DNA of 64,000 nt from the NCBI RefSeq assembly GCF_030413175.1, contig NZ_CP129212.1, positions 1,116,001 to 1,180,000 of the forward strand. The letters are read 5' to 3'. This document shows positions 36,886 to 45,628 of the stretch, piece by piece. The translations under genes were made by a program, and so were the position numbers. Position 1 is the stretch's first letter. Each line of letters starts with the position of its first letter. The stretch is from Bradyrhizobium roseum. Lineage in GTDB: Bacteria; Pseudomonadota; Alphaproteobacteria; Rhizobiales; Xanthobacteraceae. The notes under the pieces were generated by a model. It ran no database searches. It had not been told where the DNA came from and worked only from the letters and a program-made list of their open reading frames with translations.

Positions 36886-37305
36886 ATGCCGAGCAAAAAA
36901 GACCAGGAACTGATCGATGCCGCCACCAAGGCCATCAGCCGGCGCTATCGCAACGATTGGCAGGAGGTCGGCGCTGCCATGCGCACGCGCGACGGCCGTA
37001 TCGTCACCGGCGTCAATATCGACGCCTATATCGGCCGGATCGCGGTCTGCGCCGAGGCGATCGCCATCGGCCGTGCCATCACCGAGAAAGGCGACCACGG
37101 CATTGAGACGATCGTCGCCGTGCGCCATCCCAAGCCCGGCGAGCCCGGCAAGATCGCGGTGGTTTCGCCGTGCGGCATCTGCCGCGAACTGATCCACGAC
37201 TATGACGCCAAGGCGCGCGTCATCGTCCCAGACAACGGCAAGGCGCCGAAAGTCGTGACCATCGGCGAACTCCTGCCCAACAAATACAAGCGGGGCAGCG
37301 AGTGA
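36886..37305 (+). CDS. Cytidine deaminase-like zinc hydrolase
   Basis: 139 aa. Zinc motifs of the cytidine deaminase superfamily: [10 protein letters not shown] (Cys in place of the more common His, with catalytic Glu) and [24 protein letters not shown] resembles the substrate region. The length fits tetrameric cytidine deaminases or blasticidin-S-deaminase-like enzymes. It is inserted between ruvA and ruvB, and its stop overlaps the ruvB GTG start, so it is translationally coupled to a DNA repair gene. The substrate is not certain. Confidence 0.85.
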   Translation: MPSKKDQELIDAATKAISRRYRNDWQEVGAAMRTRDGRIVTGVNIDAYIGRIAVCAEAIAIGRAITEKGDHGIETIVAVRHPKPGEPGKIAVVSPCGICRELIHDYDAKARVIVPDNGKAPKVVTIGELLPNKYKRGSE

Positions 37306-38351
37306 ACACGCCCTCGCGCATCGTCACACCCGAGCGCCGTTCCGACGATGTCGGCGACACCGTGCTGCGCCCGCAATTGCTGTCGGAGTTCGTCGGCCAG
37401 GCGCAGGCGCGGAAAAATCTCTCGATCTTCATCGAGGCGGCGCGCAAGCGGGGCGAGGCGCTGGATCACGTGTTGTTCGTCGGTCCGCCCGGCCTCGGCA
37501 AGACCACGCTGGCGCAGATCGTGGCGCGCGAACTCGGCGTCGGCTTTCGCGCAACGTCAGGTCCCGTCATAGCGAAGGCCGGCGATCTCGCCGCGCTGCT
37601 GACCAATCTCGAAGAGCGCGACGTGCTGTTCATCGACGAGATCCATCGGCTCAGCCCGGCGGTCGAGGAAGTTCTCTATCCCGCGATGGAGGATTTTCAG
37701 CTCGACCTGATCATCGGCGAGGGACCGGCGGCGCGTTCGGTCAAGATCGATCTGGCAAAATTCACGCTCGTCGGCGCCACCACGCGCGCCGGGCTTTTGA
37801 CCAATCCGCTGCGTGATCGCTTTGGCATTCCGGTGCGGCTGAATTTCTACACCGAGGAAGAGCTGGAAAAGATCGTCAGCCGCGGCGCCCGCGTGCTCAA
37901 CGTCGGCATGACGCCCGACGGCGCCAACGAGATCGCGCGCCGCGCCCGCGGCACGCCGCGCATCGCCGGCCGCCTGCTGCGCCGCGTGCGGGATTTTGCA
38001 TCCGCTGCGGATGCCAGCTCGATCGACCGCGCCATCGCCGACCACGCGCTGAGCGCGCTGGAGGTCGATGCCGCCGGCCTCGACGCGATGGACCGGCGTT
38101 ATCTCACGACCATTGCGATGAACTACGGCGGTGGGCCGGTCGGCGTCGAGACCATGGCGGCGGCACTGTCGGAGCCGCGCGACGCCATCGAGGACATCAT
38201 CGAGCCGTTCCTGATCCAGTGCGGCTACCTGCAGCGCACGCCGCGCGGCCGGCTGCTGACCTCGCACGCCTTCCGCCATCTCGGTCTTGCCGAGCCGGCG
38301 CGCGATCCAGCACAGTTTGGGCTGTTCGGCAACGGCGACAGCGACGACTGA
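37302..38351 (+). CDS. ruvB: Holliday junction branch migration ATPase RuvB
   Basis: 349 aa starting at GTG 37302. Walker [10 protein letters not shown], Walker [10 protein letters not shown], sensor 1 GATTRAG and the winged-helix C-terminus ([19 protein letters not shown]) are all present. It drives branch migration with RuvA. The start overlaps the deaminase stop by 4 bases. Confidence 0.97.
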   Translation: MNTPSRIVTPERRSDDVGDTVLRPQLLSEFVGQAQARKNLSIFIEAARKRGEALDHVLFVGPPGLGKTTLAQIVARELGVGFRATSGPVIAKAGDLAALLTNLEERDVLFIDEIHRLSPAVEEVLYPAMEDFQLDLIIGEGPAARSVKIDLAKFTLVGATTRAGLLTNPLRDRFGIPVRLNFYTEEELEKIVSRGARVLNVGMTPDGANEIARRARGTPRIAGRLLRRVRDFASAADASSIDRAIADHALSALEVDAAGLDAMDRRYLTTIAMNYGGGPVGVETMAAALSEPRDAIEDIIEPFLIQCGYLQRTPRGRLLTSHAFRHLGLAEPARDPAQFGLFGNGDSDD

Positions 38352-38440
38352 TCGCTTCGAACCCGATCGTTGCCGCGATGCACTAACGGCCAAATGCCAG
38401 GCGCGCTTCAGCGTCGGGTTTGCTGCCGTGGGGTGCGAGT

Positions 38441-38842
38441 ATGGGTTCAATCGAAGACGCTGACATGCTCGTCTTCATCGCGGCGGTGCCGGAACGGGCG
38501 ACGTCCGACGAGACGGAAGCCTTTTTTGACGCCATGCCGATCGTCGAACTTGCCTCGATGTGGGCCGAACTGCAGCGTCCGGGCCAGCGCGCGCAGAATG
38601 GCGCCGTCTGGCCGGCGGTTCTCTATTTCGACCGGCTGCCGCACAGGCAGCCGGATCGCGCGCTCGATCTTGTGCGCGAAGTACTGCGTTCCCAGCTCGA
38701 CAAGCGCGACGACCAGTTCATGCGGTCGCTGCTTTATGCCTATGGCGTCGCTGCGATCGGCCAGATCGGCGGCGCCTCGCAAACCCGCGCGCCCGACGAA
38801 TTGAAGGCACGGCTGGATCCGCTGGTGGGACAGGACGGCTGA
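38441..38842 (+). CDS. Hypothetical protein, 133 aa
   Basis: Starts MGSIEDADMLVFIAAVP; an upstream TTG (38420) is an alternative. Acidic and helical, with WAELQRPGQRAQNGAVWP and LYFDRLPHRQPDRALDLV, and no signal peptide. The pattern resembles small DUF6869-like proteins, but that is a weak impression. It is in the same orientation as ruvB, 90 bases downstream. Function unknown. Confidence 0.65.
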   Translation: MGSIEDADMLVFIAAVPERATSDETEAFFDAMPIVELASMWAELQRPGQRAQNGAVWPAVLYFDRLPHRQPDRALDLVREVLRSQLDKRDDQFMRSLLYAYGVAAIGQIGGASQTRAPDELKARLDPLVGQDG

Positions 38843-38939
38843 TGAGAAGCTGCTGGAGCTCTGCTGGCGATCTGCACAAGCGCACCGCAATTCAGGCTCA
38901 ATCCGTCACCATCCTTGCGATGCATCACGAGCGGATCAA

Positions 38940-39851
38940 ATGTTAACACGCCGTCATTTTCTGCAAGGCATCGGTGGGCTGGGTGCGGTGGGCGTCTCGA
39001 CCGCTGCGTATGGGTTTAGTGCACCGGTCGTGCGGCTTCGGGTTGCGCGCTACCATATCTCGCCGCCGCAATGGCCGGTAGGCTTCAAGCTCCGGATCGC
39101 CGCGATCGCCGATCTCCATGCCTGCGATCCCTGGATGTCGCTCGATCGTGTCCAGGCGATCGTCGAGCGCACCAATGCGCTCAAGCCCGATATCGTCGTC
39201 ATGCTCGGCGACTACGTGGCCGGGCATCGCAAGGTGACGCGGTTCATTCCGGATGCCGAATGGGCCGCCGTGCTGGCCGGCCTGAAGGCGCCGCTTGGCG
39301 TGCATGCGGTGCTCGGCAATCACGACTGGTGGGAAGACAAGGAAGTGCAGCGGACGGGGCATGGATTGCCGTTAGCGGGCCGTGCGCTGCAGGCGGCCGG
39401 TATTCCGGTTTACGAGAACGATGCGAAGAAGCTCAGCAAGGACGGCCATTCGTTCTGGCTCGCCGGTCTCGGCGATCAACTGGCCTACATCCCGGCGCGC
39501 CGCTTCCGGCCGCTCAAGCGCATCGGCGTCGACGATCTCGGCGCGACGCTGGCGAAGATCACCGACGATGCCCCCGTCGTTCTGATGGCGCATGAGCCCG
39601 ATATCGCGCGGCGCGTGCCTTCGCGCGTCGCGCTGCAGCTTTCCGGGCATACCCATGGCGGCCAGGTGCGGATGCTGGGCTGGTCGCCGGTCTCGCCGTC
39701 CGGGCAGCAGCTCGCCTATGGCCATATCAAGATGAACTGCGACGTCGTCGTCTCCGGCGGCCTCGGCTGCAGCATCATGCCGTTCCGCCTCGGCGTTCCC
39801 CCGGAAATCGTGCTGGTGACGCTGGGCGCGCCACGGCCGGCGGTGGCGTAA
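38940..39851 (+). CDS. Tat-exported metallophosphoesterase (YaeI-like)
   Basis: 303 aa. The N-terminus has a twin-arginine signal (TRRHFLQGIGGLGAVGVSTA). The calcineurin-like motifs follow in order: AAIADLHACDP, VMLGDYVAGH, VLGNHDWW, LMAHEPDIA and SGHTHGGQVRM. It is a two-metal phosphodiesterase acting outside the cytoplasm or at the membrane; YaeI relatives are linked to UDP-2,3-diacylglucosamine or other phospholipid substrates. The substrate is not established here. Confidence 0.92.
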   Translation: MLTRRHFLQGIGGLGAVGVSTAAYGFSAPVVRLRVARYHISPPQWPVGFKLRIAAIADLHACDPWMSLDRVQAIVERTNALKPDIVVMLGDYVAGHRKVTRFIPDAEWAAVLAGLKAPLGVHAVLGNHDWWEDKEVQRTGHGLPLAGRALQAAGIPVYENDAKKLSKDGHSFWLAGLGDQLAYIPARRFRPLKRIGVDDLGATLAKITDDAPVVLMAHEPDIARRVPSRVALQLSGHTHGGQVRMLGWSPVSPSGQQLAYGHIKMNCDVVVSGGLGCSIMPFRLGVPPEIVLVTLGAPRPAVA

Positions 39852-39927
39852 CGGAACCTTGCCGCGCTTGCGTGCCGGGCTGATTTTGCGCAAAAGCGGG
39901 GCTTTCCAGCGCGATCAGGGACCGCAA

Positions 39928-40383
39928 GTGACATCACCTATTCTCGACGGCGAGATCCGCGACGGCCGCCATCACATGCAGGTCCGTGTCTATTACGAGG
40001 ACACGGACTTCTCCGGCATCGTCTATCACGCCAACTACCTGCGCTTCATGGAGCGCGGCCGCACCAATCATCTGCGGCTGATGGGCGCGTCGCAGCATGC
40101 GCTGTTCGAACAGGCGCTGGAGGAGACGCCGGGCTTTGCCTTCGTCGTGCGCTCGATGGAACTCGATTTTCTGCGGCCAGCGCGCATGGACGACGTGCTC
40201 GACGTGGTGACATGGCCGGTCGCGGTGAAGGGCGCTTCGATCACGCTTGCGCAGGAAGTACGGCGCGGCGACGAGGTTCTGGTCAAGGCCGCGGTGCGGG
40301 TCGCCTTCATCAGCGAGGGGCGGGCAAAGCCGATCCCGAAATCGTTGCGGCTGCTGATGAAGGCCGATCTCGCGCCGGAGTAA
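39928..40383 (+). CDS. ybgC: Acyl-CoA thioesterase YbgC (Tol-Pal associated)
   Basis: 151 aa from GTG 39928; an in-frame ATG at 39859 would add 23 poorly conserved residues. The hot-dog signature VRVYYEDTDFSGIVYHANYL contains the catalytic Asp. YbgC hydrolyses acyl-CoA and usually begins the tol-pal operon, directly before tolQ. Here tolQ is at 63656, about 23 kb away, with unrelated genes between. Confidence 0.9.
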   Translation: MTSPILDGEIRDGRHHMQVRVYYEDTDFSGIVYHANYLRFMERGRTNHLRLMGASQHALFEQALEETPGFAFVVRSMELDFLRPARMDDVLDVVTWPVAVKGASITLAQEVRRGDEVLVKAAVRVAFISEGRAKPIPKSLRLLMKADLAPE

Positions 40384-40390
40384 TTACCGA

Positions 40391-40416
40391 TTGACTCTTT
40401 GTACCGATCGGTACAA
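40391..40416 (+). promoter_or_regulatory. Promoter with perfect 18-bp operator palindrome
   Basis: TTGACT at 40391-40396 is a good -35 element, and TTGTACCGATCGGTACAA at 40399-40416 is a perfect palindrome in the expected spacer. Its position suggests that the TetR protein of the following two-gene operon represses this promoter. Confidence 0.75.
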
Positions 40417-40449
40417 CTTCCGGAAGTTGCCCACTCCCGGAGAAGCCAC

Positions 40450-40917
40450 ATGTCGCGTCCGCCGCTGCCGCCCTTCACCCGCGAAACCGCCGCCCAGAAG
40501 GCGCGCATGGCGGAAGATGCCTGGAATTCGCGCGATCCGGTCAAGGTTTCGCTGGCTTATACCGAGGACAGCCGGTGGCGTAACCGCTCCGAATTCTTTC
40601 AGGGCCGCGAGGCGATCGTCGCCTTCCTCACCCGGAAATGGCAAAAGGAGCATGACTATCGGCTGATCAAGGATCTATGGGCGTTCGACCAGAACCGCAT
40701 CGCCGTGCGTTTCCAGTACGAATGGCACGACGATGCCGGGCAGTGGCATCGCTCCTACGGCAACGAGCAGTGGGAGTTCGACGAGCACGGCCTGATGCGG
40801 CGGCGCGAGGCCAGCATCAACGATTTAGCCATCAAGGACAGTGAGCGCCGCTTCCTCTGGCCGGCGCCGGGTCCGCGCCCGGCCGATGTCGCAGGCCTCG
40901 GCGAAAGCCCGCTGTGA
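40450..40917 (+). CDS. DUF1348 / SnoaL-like protein
   Basis: 155 aa. The pattern [27 protein letters not shown] (in part) and [18 protein letters not shown] matches DUF1348 proteins of the NTF2/SnoaL cone fold, which bind small hydrophobic molecules. Its upstream region holds a palindromic operator, and a TetR gene follows 4 bases after its stop. It is likely part of a self-regulated response to a small compound. Reaction unknown. Confidence 0.85.
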   Translation: MSRPPLPPFTRETAAQKARMAEDAWNSRDPVKVSLAYTEDSRWRNRSEFFQGREAIVAFLTRKWQKEHDYRLIKDLWAFDQNRIAVRFQYEWHDDAGQWHRSYGNEQWEFDEHGLMRRREASINDLAIKDSERRFLWPAPGPRPADVAGLGESPL

Positions 40918-40921
40918 CGCC

Positions 40922-41488
40922 ATGCTGAAGCGGGGCGCCGAGCGCAGGGATGTGTTGCGCGCGCTGGGCGAGGTGTTTCGCGCGCACGGCTATGAGGGCG
41001 CCTCGCTGACGCTGATCACGGACGCCACCGGGCTCGGCAAGGGCAGTCTCTACAATTTGTTCCCCGGCGGCAAGGAGCAGATGGCGGCCGAGGTGCTGGC
41101 CGATATCGACACCTGGTTCGAACTCAACATCTATGCGCCGCTGCGCGAGGCGGAGAATCCCGCGCGGGCCATCGCCGCGATGATCGCGGGCGTCGACCAG
41201 TACTTTCATTCCGGCAATCGCGTCTGTCTGGTCGGGTTAGTGGCGCTTGGCGCGGCGCGCGACACCTTTGCCGAAGCGGTCGATGGCTATTTTGCGCGCT
41301 GGCACGCTGCGCTGGCGCAGCTCCTGCGCCGATCCGGCTTGAGCCGAAGCCAGGCGCAGCGGCGCACGGAAGACGCGCTGTTGACGATCCAGGGAGCACT
41401 GGTGCTGGCGCGGGCGCGCGACGACACCGGAATCTTTCGCCGGGCACTGAACGACCTGACGGCGCGATTGCTCGCGCCGCCGGAGTGA
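40922..41488 (+). CDS. TetR family transcriptional regulator
   Basis: 188 aa from ATG 40922; ATG 40886 is an alternative that would overlap the DUF1348 gene. The N-terminal helix-turn-helix is ASLTLITDATGLGKGSLYNLFPGGKEQM, resembling the YxxF-type TetR recognition helix, and a C-terminal ligand domain follows. It probably binds the 18-bp palindrome at 40399-40416 and represses its own operon until an inducer binds. Confidence 0.88.
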   Translation: MLKRGAERRDVLRALGEVFRAHGYEGASLTLITDATGLGKGSLYNLFPGGKEQMAAEVLADIDTWFELNIYAPLREAENPARAIAAMIAGVDQYFHSGNRVCLVGLVALGAARDTFAEAVDGYFARWHAALAQLLRRSGLSRSQAQRRTEDALLTIQGALVLARARDDTGIFRRALNDLTARLLAPPE

Positions 41489-41502
41489 TGGCTGCGATCA
41501 CG

Positions 41503-41656
41503 ATGTCGCCCCTGCGAACGCAGGGGCCCATACCGCGCGATCTATCGATGAAGCGCCGGAGCTGACGCTACGCCGTGTTCAACACTGCTGTCGCGCGCAG
41601 TAGCGTGCCCTGCCGATCCGGCGCGCCGTATGGGTCCCCGCGTTCGCGGGGACGAC
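41503..41656. repeat. Dispersed palindromic intergenic repeat, copy 3
   Basis: It begins GTCGCCCCTGCGAACGCAGG then GGCCCATAC and ends GTATGGGTCCCCGCG then TTCGCGGGGACGAC. The outer arms are inverted copies. It is longer than copies 1 and 2 and fills the gap between the convergent TetR and GST genes. Confidence 0.7.
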
Positions 41657-41673
41657 GTGTTGAGAGATACGGG

Positions 41674-42318
41674 CTACGCCGCCGCTTTGTGGCGGGCGAG
41701 TTCGGCCTTGTACAGTTCGAACTCCTCGGCGACCGCTTTGGCGATGCTGGGGCGGGTGCGCAGTCGCTCGTGATAGGCCTTCACATTGGGCCATTTCGCC
41801 AGTTCGATCGGCGGCGTCGCCATCGTCCAGTTGATGATGGTGACGAGGTAGGCGTCGGCCACGCTGAAATGATCGAGCAGGAATTCACGGCCTTTCAGGT
41901 AGTTTTCGAGATAATCGAGCCGCGAGAAATTCTTGCCGAGCGCATAAGTCTTCGCCTCCGGCGGCGCGGTCTTGTCGAGCAGCGGCACGAACAGCGCCTT
42001 GTGCAATTCAGTGCCGATGAAGCAGAGCCATTGATGCAGGCGGCTGCGTTCCTCGGCCGAGGCAGCCGAGATGCCGGCTTTCGGAAAGCGGTCGGCGACA
42101 TATTGCAGGATCGCCGCGTTCTCCGTCAGCACCGTGCCGTCGTCGGTGCGCAGCGTCGGCACCAGGCCGAGCGGATTGACCTGGCGAAAATCCGAGCCGT
42201 CCTTTCGCACCAGCTTGGTCTTGGGATCGACTTCGAGATAATTGGCCTCGGCGCCGGCTTCATACAGCGCAATCCGTGTCGCCAGCGAGCAGGCGAGCGG
42301 CGAGAAATAAAGATCCAT
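41674..42318 (-). CDS. Glutathione S-transferase family protein
   Basis: 214 aa. Thioredoxin-like N-domain MDLYFSPLACSLATRIALYE with the catalytic Ser/Cys region of beta-class GSTs, NPLGLVPTLRTDDGTVLTENAAI with the cis-Pro and the glutathione gamma-glutamyl contact, and an all-helical C-domain (DHFSVADAYLVTIINW). It conjugates or reduces electrophiles with glutathione. It has a very strong ribosome site (AAGGAGGT) and is divergent from a TetR gene. Confidence 0.92.
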   Translation of the reverse strand: MDLYFSPLACSLATRIALYEAGAEANYLEVDPKTKLVRKDGSDFRQVNPLGLVPTLRTDDGTVLTENAAILQYVADRFPKAGISAASAEERSRLHQWLCFIGTELHKALFVPLLDKTAPPEAKTYALGKNFSRLDYLENYLKGREFLLDHFSVADAYLVTIINWTMATPPIELAKWPNVKAYHERLRTRPSIAKAVAEEFELYKAELARHKAAA

Positions 42319-42338
42319 GGGTTACCTCCTTGGCGGTT

Positions 42339-42395
42339 AATCAATCCTGCCGCGCAGGCCGTGCGGGATTGATTATTATACTGTTCCGCATAATA
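42339..42395. promoter_or_regulatory. Divergent promoter region with two inverted repeats
   Basis: AATCAATCC (42339-42347) pairs with GGATTGATT (42366-42374), and TATTAT (42374-42379) with ATAATA (42390-42395). They lie between the divergent GST and TetR genes and are the likely operators of the TetR protein. The AT-rich stretch after them likely includes its promoter. Confidence 0.6.
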
Positions 42396-42423
42396 TAAAT
42401 CGGGTCAAGGAATTTATTGCGAT

Positions 42424-43083
42424 ATGGTACAAAAAAGTAAAAAGCCGCCCGTGCCGAGGATCGACGATCCCGTGCCGCCAAAGCGCCGCGGCCGGCCGCG
42501 CGCCTACCAGCCGGAGGTCGCGCTCGGCAAGGCGCTCGACCTGTTCCGCAAGGACGGCTTTGCGGCGACCTCGCTCGACGATCTTTCCGCTGCGACCGGC
42601 ATGAACCGGCCGAGCCTTTACGGCGCGTTCGGCGACAAGCGCGCGCTGTTCATCAAGAGCTACCGGCGCTATCGCGAGGACGCGCGCGCCGCCATGGGCA
42701 AGATTTTTCTCGACGAACTTCCGATCCGTCGCCGGCTGGAGCGGATTTATTCGGTGGCGCTCGATATCTACCTGTCCGGCGAGTCCGGCCCGCGCGGCTG
42801 CTTTACGGTCATGACGGCAGCGTCCGAGGCGGTGCACGATCCCGATATCCGCGCCATGGTGATGGAAGGTTTTACCGAACTCGACAAGGCCTTCGCGGCC
42901 TGCTTCCGGCGGGCCAAAGAGAACGGCGAATTGCCCGACAGCGCCGATCCGGCCGTGTTGGCCCAGCTCGCTTCCGCCACCCTCCACACCATCGCCATCC
43001 GCGCCCGCGCGCAGACGCCGCGCAAGGAGCTGGAATCGATCGTCAAGGGCGCGCTCGACGTGATGCTCGGCGCGGTGAAATAA
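42424..43083 (+). CDS. TetR/AcrR family transcriptional regulator
   Basis: 219 aa. A basic N-tail (KKPPVPRIDDPVPPKRRGRPRAY) precedes the helix-turn-helix FAATSLDDLSAATGMNRPSLYGAFGDKRALF. The AcrR-like C-domain includes GPRGCFTVMTAASEAVHDPDI, as in regulators with a cysteine at the effector site. Divergent from the GST gene, so likely its repressor, sensing an electrophile or xenobiotic. Confidence 0.9.
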   Translation: MVQKSKKPPVPRIDDPVPPKRRGRPRAYQPEVALGKALDLFRKDGFAATSLDDLSAATGMNRPSLYGAFGDKRALFIKSYRRYREDARAAMGKIFLDELPIRRRLERIYSVALDIYLSGESGPRGCFTVMTAASEAVHDPDIRAMVMEGFTELDKAFAACFRRAKENGELPDSADPAVLAQLASATLHTIAIRARAQTPRKELESIVKGALDVMLGAVK

Positions 43084-43098
43084 GCCGCGGACGCGACC

Positions 43099-44361
43099 TT
43101 AATGCGCAGCGCTTAACGTCGGACGCTGGTAGCGCAGCCACAACACGGCGCAGGCCGCGGCCAGCATCAGCAGCATCGAAAACCAGTTGAGCGGCTGCCA
43201 GCCCCAGCGCTCCTGCAGAAAACCCGCCATGAAGCTCGATGTCGCGGTCGTGCTGAACACCAGCAGGTCGTTGAGCGCCTGGGTCTTGCCGCGTTCGTTC
43301 GGGCGGTAGCACGTCGTCACCAGCGTGGTAGCGCCGACGAACAGGAAATTCCAGCCGACGCCGTTGACGGTCAGCGCAATCCTGAAATTCCATTCGGTCA
43401 TGCCCGACAGCGCCGCGACCACGCCGGCCAGCATCAGCGCCACGCCCCAGGCCATGACCGTCGTGGCGCCGAACCGGTTGATCAGATTGCCGGTGAAGAA
43501 CGACGGCACGAACATGCCGAGCACATGCACGAAGATGACCCAGTGGGCCTCTGAATGCGGAAATCCACAGCCGACGATGGCCAGCGGCGACGCGCTCATG
43601 ATGAAGGACATCGTGCCGAACGCCAGCATGCCGGCCATCGCCGATGCGACGAAGCGCGGTTGGCTGGCGATCTCCAGCAGCGGCCGCGGCGGCGCGATGG
43701 CCTCAGCCGGGCTCGCCGTCGGCGGGGCGGCGGCGACCGATGGGAAGCTGATGAAGGACATGATCGTGAAAACGATCAGATGCAACCCGAGAATGGCGGC
43801 ATAGGTCGCGACGTACAACGGCATCGCCAGATCATGCGTCACGCGCACCAGGCTCGGCCCGATCACGGCGGCGGCGACGCCGCCCGCGGTCACCCATGAG
43901 ATCGCCTTGGCGCGGTAGTGGATCGGGACCAGCTCCGCCGCGGCAAACCGATACATCTGCAGACAGGCGACCGCGTAGCCGAGGACGAGCCCGCCGCCGC
44001 ACATGACGAGGAAGTTGGCGGTGTACAGACCGATGCACATCACGGTGGCGCCGGCCATGCCGAACAGCGAGCCGACGCGGAAGCCGATGCTGCGGCCGAT
44101 GCGCTGCATCAGCAATGCGGCCGGGAACACCCAGATCATCACGCCAAGATGCTGCATCGTCACCGGCAGATTGGCGAACTCGGGATGATGATAGAAGGTG
44201 ATGACCGACAGCCCGGTGGCCGCGAACATCATGGTGTTGCAGGATTGGCCGACGGCCTGGCAGCAGGTGAGCAGCAGGAGATTGCGGCGGGTGCGCCGGT
44301 CGAGCCCCGGTTCCGGATCGGTTTCAGGCTTGAGCCCGGATTCTGGATTCAGCGCATCCAT
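43099..44361 (-). CDS. MFS transporter
   Basis: 420 aa from ATG 44361 with about 12 membrane spans (for example VMIWVFPAALLMQRIGRSIG, where an MFS loop 2-3 motif is visible as GRSIGFRVG). It is a secondary exporter of the major facilitator superfamily. It converges with the TetR gene, leaving 15 bases, and diverges from the MBL-fold gene. Substrate not evident. Confidence 0.87.
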   Translation of the reverse strand: MDALNPESGLKPETDPEPGLDRRTRRNLLLLTCCQAVGQSCNTMMFAATGLSVITFYHHPEFANLPVTMQHLGVMIWVFPAALLMQRIGRSIGFRVGSLFGMAGATVMCIGLYTANFLVMCGGGLVLGYAVACLQMYRFAAAELVPIHYRAKAISWVTAGGVAAAVIGPSLVRVTHDLAMPLYVATYAAILGLHLIVFTIMSFISFPSVAAAPPTASPAEAIAPPRPLLEIASQPRFVASAMAGMLAFGTMSFIMSASPLAIVGCGFPHSEAHWVIFVHVLGMFVPSFFTGNLINRFGATTVMAWGVALMLAGVVAALSGMTEWNFRIALTVNGVGWNFLFVGATTLVTTCYRPNERGKTQALNDLLVFSTTATSSFMAGFLQERWGWQPLNWFSMLLMLAAACAVLWLRYQRPTLSAAH

Positions 44362-44605
44362 TATTGTTCTTGCCCAATCGCTCCGGGATGCCGCGCGGCG
44401 CAGAGTGCGCGAGGCGGCGCCCGACCTTGTCGGGGAAAAGCGGCTGCCGCTCAAGGAAAAAGAGGAATATTTTTGCTGCCGGGGCCTGCGTGGAAAGCAT
44501 AACAGTCTCTCCGGCGTTGATGGGTCGCTCAAATCGCGTAAGCTCGCCAAAATGTTCGCGCCGGACGCCGGCCCAAAAGCATGAAAAGCAGGACAGGGGA
44601 CAGCG

Positions 44606-45628
44606 ATGGCCGATGATCTGAAATTCACGGTCCAGCGCCCGCCAGCCTATGGCGAATTGACGGATGTGCTGCCGGGATTGTTCTGGGTACGGCTGCCGAT
44701 GCCGAACGCGCCCAATCACGTCAATTGCTGGCTGCTCGACAACGGGCCTGATTGGACGATGGTCGACTGCGGCTACAATACCGACGACACGTTCGAGATG
44801 TGGGACAAGCTGTGGCGCGGTCTGCTGCGCAGCCGTCCATTGCAAAACCTCGTCTTCACGCATGCGCATCTCGATCATTTCGGCTTGGCCAGTTTCTTTG
44901 TGAAGGAAACGAAATGCGCGGTGCGCCTGCCATTGGCCGAATGGCTCAACGCATGGAAGCTGTGGCACGAGCGCGAGGAGGGGCCGGACGAGCAATTTGC
45001 GGTCTTCATGAAGCGCAACGGGGCCTCCGACGACGACGCGACGAGGATCGTGGGAACCCAGCGCCCGTCGAAATATCTCGGCCTGCGGCCGCCGCGCGAA
45101 TTCATTCGGATTCGCGACGGCGATGTTGTCGCGATGGGAAAGCGCGAGTGGCGGGTGATCACGGCCGGCGGCCACTCGGTCGAACACGCGCTGTTCTATT
45201 GCGAAAGCGACAAGATCCTGATCGCGGGCGATCAGGTCCTGTCGCATATGACGCCCTCGGTGATCACGCCATCGGCGCAGCCGGAGGCCAATCCGATGAA
45301 GGAATATCTGGATTCGCTGGCGCGGCTCGAGACGCTGCCGCCGGATACGCTGGTGCTGCCGTCGCACGGCCTGCCGTTTCGCGGGCTTCATGACCGCCTG
45401 GCGCAGTTGCGTGAACATCATCAGGCACGGCTCGACGACGTGGCCTCCGTCATCAGCGGTAAGACCCATGCGTTTGCGATAGCGCAGGAGGTATTCCCGC
45501 GGGTGCTGTACGCCAATCCGCGTCAGGCATTCGGCGAATCGCTGGCGCATCTGAACATGCTGGCCTCGCTCGGGCGGCTGTCGCGCGATGTCGACGCCGA
45601 TGGCGCGATCACGTTTGCGCCGGCGTGA
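44606..45628 (+). CDS. MBL-fold metallohydrolase
   Basis: 340 aa. The zinc site motif THAHLDHFG is present, with NCWLLDNGPDWTMVDCGYN ahead of it, AGGHSVEHALFYCES and a later IAGDQVLSH for further ligands. Members include lactonases, glyoxalase II and thioesterases. The long C-terminus (LREHHQARLDDVASVISG) resembles the helical cap of MBL-fold enzymes with a winged-helix end. It overlaps the following MFS exporter gene by 4 bases, so degradation and export of the same compound may be linked. Confidence 0.9.
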   Translation: MADDLKFTVQRPPAYGELTDVLPGLFWVRLPMPNAPNHVNCWLLDNGPDWTMVDCGYNTDDTFEMWDKLWRGLLRSRPLQNLVFTHAHLDHFGLASFFVKETKCAVRLPLAEWLNAWKLWHEREEGPDEQFAVFMKRNGASDDDATRIVGTQRPSKYLGLRPPREFIRIRDGDVVAMGKREWRVITAGGHSVEHALFYCESDKILIAGDQVLSHMTPSVITPSAQPEANPMKEYLDSLARLETLPPDTLVLPSHGLPFRGLHDRLAQLREHHQARLDDVASVISGKTHAFAIAQEVFPRVLYANPRQAFGESLAHLNMLASLGRLSRDVDADGAITFAPA

